Positions 61,136 to 64,000 of a DNA stretch of 64,000 nt are shown here, piece after piece (position 1 is the first letter of the stretch; each line of letters opens with the position of its first letter). Source of the DNA: Leptospiraceae bacterium (GTDB lineage Bacteria; Spirochaetota; Leptospiria; Leptospirales; Leptospiraceae); assembly GCA_024233835.1 (NCBI GenBank), contig JACKPC010000005.1:186001-250000 (forward strand), read 5' to 3'. Below the pieces are notes generated by a model. It worked only from the letters and a program-made list of their open reading frames with translations, did not search any database and had not been told where the DNA came from. The position numbers were made by a program, and so were the translations under genes.

Positions 61136-62160
61136 GCTAATTCCTCACGAACTGTATTTACAAAAAGTTTTACATTCTCTTCCGGAGTATTGGGTAAGAC
61201 TCCATGCCCAAGGCCGCAAACCCAACCTTTTCTATCAGAAGGAGTAAGTTCTTTTATCGGAGAAAGGTATTCCTTTAAACTTTTTAAGAAATCATTCTTT
61301 TCTCGGAAAAGTAAGACCTGATCAAAGTTACCCTGGGTAAAACCGGAACGATTCCAGGATAAAATATCAGGTATATAATTCCTATGATCGACTCCGAGGC
61401 CGGCAAGACCTTTTACTCGAAGAACTTTCTTTAAACAATGCTCAGAAGCATCCTTTGCATAATAAGCAACTTTTCCGGGAAAGGTATTACCTAATTTTTG
61501 TAGAAATGGAATCACAATTTGTTCAAACTCGAACGGACTTAATGCACCGGCAGCTGTATCAAACACCATCACTACTTCGGCTTGATTTTCCAACTGCATA
61601 GCGATATTCTTTATGAGCAATGATTCGATTATTTGCAAGAATTTATCTCTTAATGAAATAGGTATTTTAGGATTTATTAAATTTCCTGAGTGCTTTCCTT
61701 CTATTGCATAGCAATATAGAGTCCAGGCTCCTCCGATGAATCCAATTAAGGATTTGTCAGGAGGTAGCAGTTCACGTGTATATTGCAAAGCTTTTGCTTG
61801 AAATTGCAAGAAAGATATGGCTTCTTCTTCTGAAGAAAGATTCATTATTGTATCTTCACTTAAATACCAATTTAGCTCCGGCCCCTTACTGTCTGAATAT
61901 TTCAAGCCCATACCCAGACCTTCAAGAGGGAACAATATATCTGAAAAAAGAATCGCAAGATCAAAGTCAAAATCTTGAATAGGTCCGAGAGCAACCTCGG
62001 CAGCCAATTCAGGTTTTTTGCAAAGTTCCATAAAGCTATATTTTTTTCTCAAACTTTGGTAATGCTTGTGATACCTTCCTGCCTGTCTCATCATCCAGAT
62101 AGGTGGTATATTTTGTGCTTCTCGATTTAAGGCACGGCTATATCTTTCATTTCTAATCAT
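61132..62160 (-). CDS. hemE: Uroporphyrinogen decarboxylase
   Basis: Converts uroporphyrinogen III to coproporphyrinogen III by four decarboxylations. The N-terminal NIPPIWMMRQAGRYHKHYQS and FSDILFPLEGLGMGL, plus IGFIGGAWTLYCYAIEG, are family hallmarks. The ATG at 62160 (MIRNERYSRALNRE) shares bases with the regulator's stop (TAATG) and is preferred to an in-frame start 21 bp earlier at 62181. 342 residues, near the family norm. Confidence 0.96.
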   Translation of the reverse strand: MIRNERYSRALNREAQNIPPIWMMRQAGRYHKHYQSLRKKYSFMELCKKPELAAEVALGPIQDFDFDLAILFSDILFPLEGLGMGLKYSDSKGPELNWYLSEDTIMNLSSEEEAISFLQFQAKALQYTRELLPPDKSLIGFIGGAWTLYCYAIEGKHSGNLINPKIPISLRDKFLQIIESLLIKNIAMQLENQAEVVMVFDTAAGALSPFEFEQIVIPFLQKLGNTFPGKVAYYAKDASEHCLKKVLRVKGLAGLGVDHRNYIPDILSWNRSGFTQGNFDQVLLFREKNDFLKSLKEYLSPIKELTPSDRKGWVCGLGHGVLPNTPEENVKLFVNTVREELA

Positions 62161-62858
62161 TAATGTATCTCTCCTATCCATCGGTATCCAACACCCCGAA
62201 CAGACTGAATTGCTTCCTGTCCATTTTCTCCAAATATTTGGCGAAGACGAACAATGGCATTATCGATGGTTCGGTTGGTTGGAAAACTATCTTCTCCCCA
62301 AAGCTTATCTAAAATTTCATCCCTACTGACAACCCTATGCTTCTGGGAAATTAAAAGGGCAAGTAGGTTCATGTCCCTTACGGCTAATCTCTGTAAAGGC
62401 TTATCTTTTTCCTGAATTGTATAAGATTTAAAATCTATAGTAAAATTCTTATATTCAATAGAGCGCTGAAAAGCTAAAGCTTCATACACATGCCTGTGGG
62501 CGTCTAAAACATGTTTTACTCTTAACAAAAGTTCTTTTAAGTGAAAGGGTTTCGGTATAAATTCCTCAGCTCCCAATTCAAAACCCCTTAGTCGATCCTG
62601 AGCGCCTGCAACTGCGGTTAAAAAAAGAAATGGAGGAGGGTTTGGCTTCTGTCCCAATTCTTTAGCCAGCTCAAACCCTGAACCATCCGGAAGACCTACA
62701 TCTAATATAAGAAGATCAGGAAATCCCATTTGTAATTCTTTTCTGGCATTTTCTAAAGATTCAACCCAGCTAATATCATAACCTTCTTTTTTTAGTCTAT
62801 CTTTAAGTGTAGCACCTAAAGACCTGTCATCCTCTACCAATAAAAGTTTGGGGCTCAA
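62160..62858 (-). CDS. hemR: OmpR-family response regulator (HemR-like)
   Basis: A 232-residue response regulator. The receiver has VEDDRSLG, the phospho-acceptor Asp in LLILDVGLPDGSGF, and the conserved Lys in FIPKPFHLKEL. The C-terminal winged helix includes LLISQKHRVVSRDEILDKLW, RTIDNAIVRLRQIFG and GVGYRW. The same position in Leptospira is occupied by HemR, which controls heme synthesis and degradation genes; the name is given on that synteny. It overlaps the sensor kinase by 4 bp. Confidence 0.9.
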   Translation of the reverse strand: MSPKLLLVEDDRSLGATLKDRLKKEGYDISWVESLENARKELQMGFPDLLILDVGLPDGSGFELAKELGQKPNPPPFLFLTAVAGAQDRLRGFELGAEEFIPKPFHLKELLLRVKHVLDAHRHVYEALAFQRSIEYKNFTIDFKSYTIQEKDKPLQRLAVRDMNLLALLISQKHRVVSRDEILDKLWGEDSFPTNRTIDNAIVRLRQIFGENGQEAIQSVRGVGYRWIGEIH

Positions 62859-63778
62859 GATACTCTCTCCGCATGAGAAGGTAAATGCAATATGGTAACA
62901 AATCCTGATGACTCAGCATTGAAGAACGTGGCTTCTCCGCCCATTTTTTTCATAAGTGTCTTGACCAGATACAAACCGATACCACTACCGCTGGAGCTTC
63001 CATGTCGCATAAAAGGTTTTCCTAAATTTTTAATATTCCCTTTAAATCCAATTCCATTATCTTTAATTTCTATTTCGATTTTTCCATAATTCTTGTTTAT
63101 GTTTATCCATATTTTACTTGCTTTTCCATGAAGAAGGGCGTTTTCTATCAAATTTTTTAATATGCTTTCTATAGCACGCTTATCTATATAAGCCGAAAAA
63201 AAAGAATCTGATATATGAAAGCTTAATTCCGGGTAATAATAAGAAAGGTGTTTCAATAAACTTTCTAAATTAGTATCTTCAAAAAAAAGAGTTTCTTCCC
63301 GGTTTAAACTGGCCAGATAGAGTGCCTTATCCATTTGCAGCTCCAGTCTTTGAGAATTTTCAAGCAGACGAGTTAAAAGTTCCTTATGTTCAGAATCGAA
63401 CAAATCTTCCTGAAGACTTTCTACCTGTAAACGAATGCTGGCAAGAGGAGTTTTCATTTCATGGCTAACCGTACTAAAGAATTCCTTTAAAACCCTGGTG
63501 TTTTGCATATCCCTATAAGATAAATAGATTAAGGTAATTCCTCCGGTACCCAGAAGTAAGAGAAAAAAACCCCCTTCCGTTGTAATCATCAGACTGTAAC
63601 GCTTCAACCTCTGCTGACTTTCCTTAGCAATGTTTCCTCCCAGAGCTTCCTGTAGCGCAAAGACCAATTTGGCCTGACGAAGACCGATTATCATCCACCA
63701 AAACCCTAAAGATAAGGTTAAGAGTAACCAGGCAGAGGCTGCAATAAGGCGGAAATAGTAAGTAAGGAAAGCTTTCAT
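62855..63778 (-). CDS. hemK: Sensor histidine kinase (HemK-like)
   Basis: A 307-residue kinase with two membrane helices (about 8-32 and 70-90) around a short periplasmic loop. The phospho-acceptor His is in FFSTVSHEMKTPLASIRLQ, the N box in LIENALLHG, and the G boxes in KDNGIGFKG and GSGIGLYLVKTLMKKMGG. The small sensor part suggests it senses something in or near the membrane. HemK is the Leptospira name for the heme-linked sensor; it is unrelated to the HemK methylase. Confidence 0.85.
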   Translation of the reverse strand: MKAFLTYYFRLIAASAWLLLTLSLGFWWMIIGLRQAKLVFALQEALGGNIAKESQQRLKRYSLMITTEGGFFLLLLGTGGITLIYLSYRDMQNTRVLKEFFSTVSHEMKTPLASIRLQVESLQEDLFDSEHKELLTRLLENSQRLELQMDKALYLASLNREETLFFEDTNLESLLKHLSYYYPELSFHISDSFFSAYIDKRAIESILKNLIENALLHGKASKIWININKNYGKIEIEIKDNGIGFKGNIKNLGKPFMRHGSSSGSGIGLYLVKTLMKKMGGEATFFNAESSGFVTILHLPSHAERVS

Positions 63779-63781
63779 AAA

Positions 63782-64000
63782 CTATAGATTCAGTGACTCC
63801 GCCAATTCTAAAGTTTTATCTAATACACTGTTATCATGAGCCAGAGACAGAAAACCAACCTCATAACCGGAAGGAGCGAGGTAAACGCCTTTTTTCAGCA
63901 TTGAGTGAAAAAGGGTGGCAAACTTTTCTTTATGACCCTCAGGAATTTCAGAGATATTGCGAATAGGCATATCGGCATTCGCATAGAACCAGAAAAGAGA
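63782..64000 (-). CDS. hemL: Glutamate-1-semialdehyde aminotransferase, C-terminal part
   Basis: The last 72 residues of a frame that continues beyond the right edge: FYANADMPIRNI, then FHSMLKKGVYLAPSGYEVGF and LSLAHDNSVLDKTLELAESL. The GVYLAPSxxExxFxSxAH pattern is the C-terminus of HemL, which converts glutamate-1-semialdehyde to 5-aminolevulinate. Its stop is 3 bp before the sensor kinase start, so it is in the same operon. Confidence 0.9.
   Translation of the reverse strand, partial: SLFWFYANADMPIRNISEIPEGHKEKFATLFHSMLKKGVYLAPSGYEVGFLSLAHDNSVLDKTLELAESLNL

Overview
The window looks like a chromosomal segment of a spirochaete of the Leptospira/Leptonema group. The strongest clue is the right-hand end, where a two-component pair sits inside a heme-biosynthesis operon (hemL, sensor kinase, regulator, hemE, hemN), the arrangement known as HemKR in Leptospira. 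Many lipoproteins with loose lipoboxes, a MeaA-type mutase with MeaB, and the AT-rich composition fit this. The assignment is inference from gene content; no rRNA gene is present to confirm it.

Left core (1-14650): an AraC regulator, DUF2905 and AsmA-like membrane proteins, a formylglycine-generating-enzyme-like lipoprotein, an alpha/beta hydrolase, a FlaA1/CapD-type nucleotide-sugar dehydratase, an SspB-like protein, an efp-mtnD-mtnB run (translation factor plus methionine salvage), an SPFH protein, and the MeaB/MeaA-type B12 mutase pair.

Accessory island (about 14650-36560): this opens with a toxin-antitoxin pair whose toxin is truncated, an N-terminally truncated Rpn-type nuclease and dispersed hairpin repeats. 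Its centre is a five-gene minus-strand operon (28561 to 16619): a UvrD-like helicase with a Cas4-like nuclease end, an adenine methyltransferase of the type III kind, an unrecognised protein with a PD-(D/E)XK-like motif, a type III Res-like helicase-nuclease, and an OGG-fold glycosylase-like protein. It is followed by a minus-strand terminator and preceded by an HTH regulator gene and a second TA pair. This is the best candidate for an undescribed anti-phage system. To its right lie an orphan CRISPR array (five repeats, no cas genes), an IS1182-family element inserted with a 4-bp duplication into a dispersed repeat, and a graveyard of gene fragments (Rpn, a duplicated 5' end of a QueG-like gene, WYL-like, caspase-like, IS66) around an apparently intact Uma2-type nuclease gene.

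Nucleotide operon (35836-39094, minus): a HAM1/RdgB-type pyrophosphatase, a unique-looking fusion of a P-loop nucleotide kinase with a HisG-type phosphoribosyltransferase, a SAICAR-synthetase-like ligase and a QueG-like iron-sulfur protein. The first three are coupled by 4-bp overlaps. Together they resemble a pathway that makes or cleans up an unusual nucleotide.

Right core (39243-64000): a membrane SpoIIE-type phosphatase; a nine-gene TonB system operon headed by a GbsR/MarR regulator (regulator, three lipoproteins, TonB-dependent receptor, another lipoprotein, ExbB, ExbD, TonB); a decayed kinase/nSTAND-like conflict gene; a lipoprotein gene broken at an A8 tract; FecR and NHL-repeat proteins (the latter with a perfect 162-bp tandem duplication); an LRR protein; a LonB-like protease lacking obvious ATPase motifs; a putative outer-membrane protein; aroC; and the heme operon.
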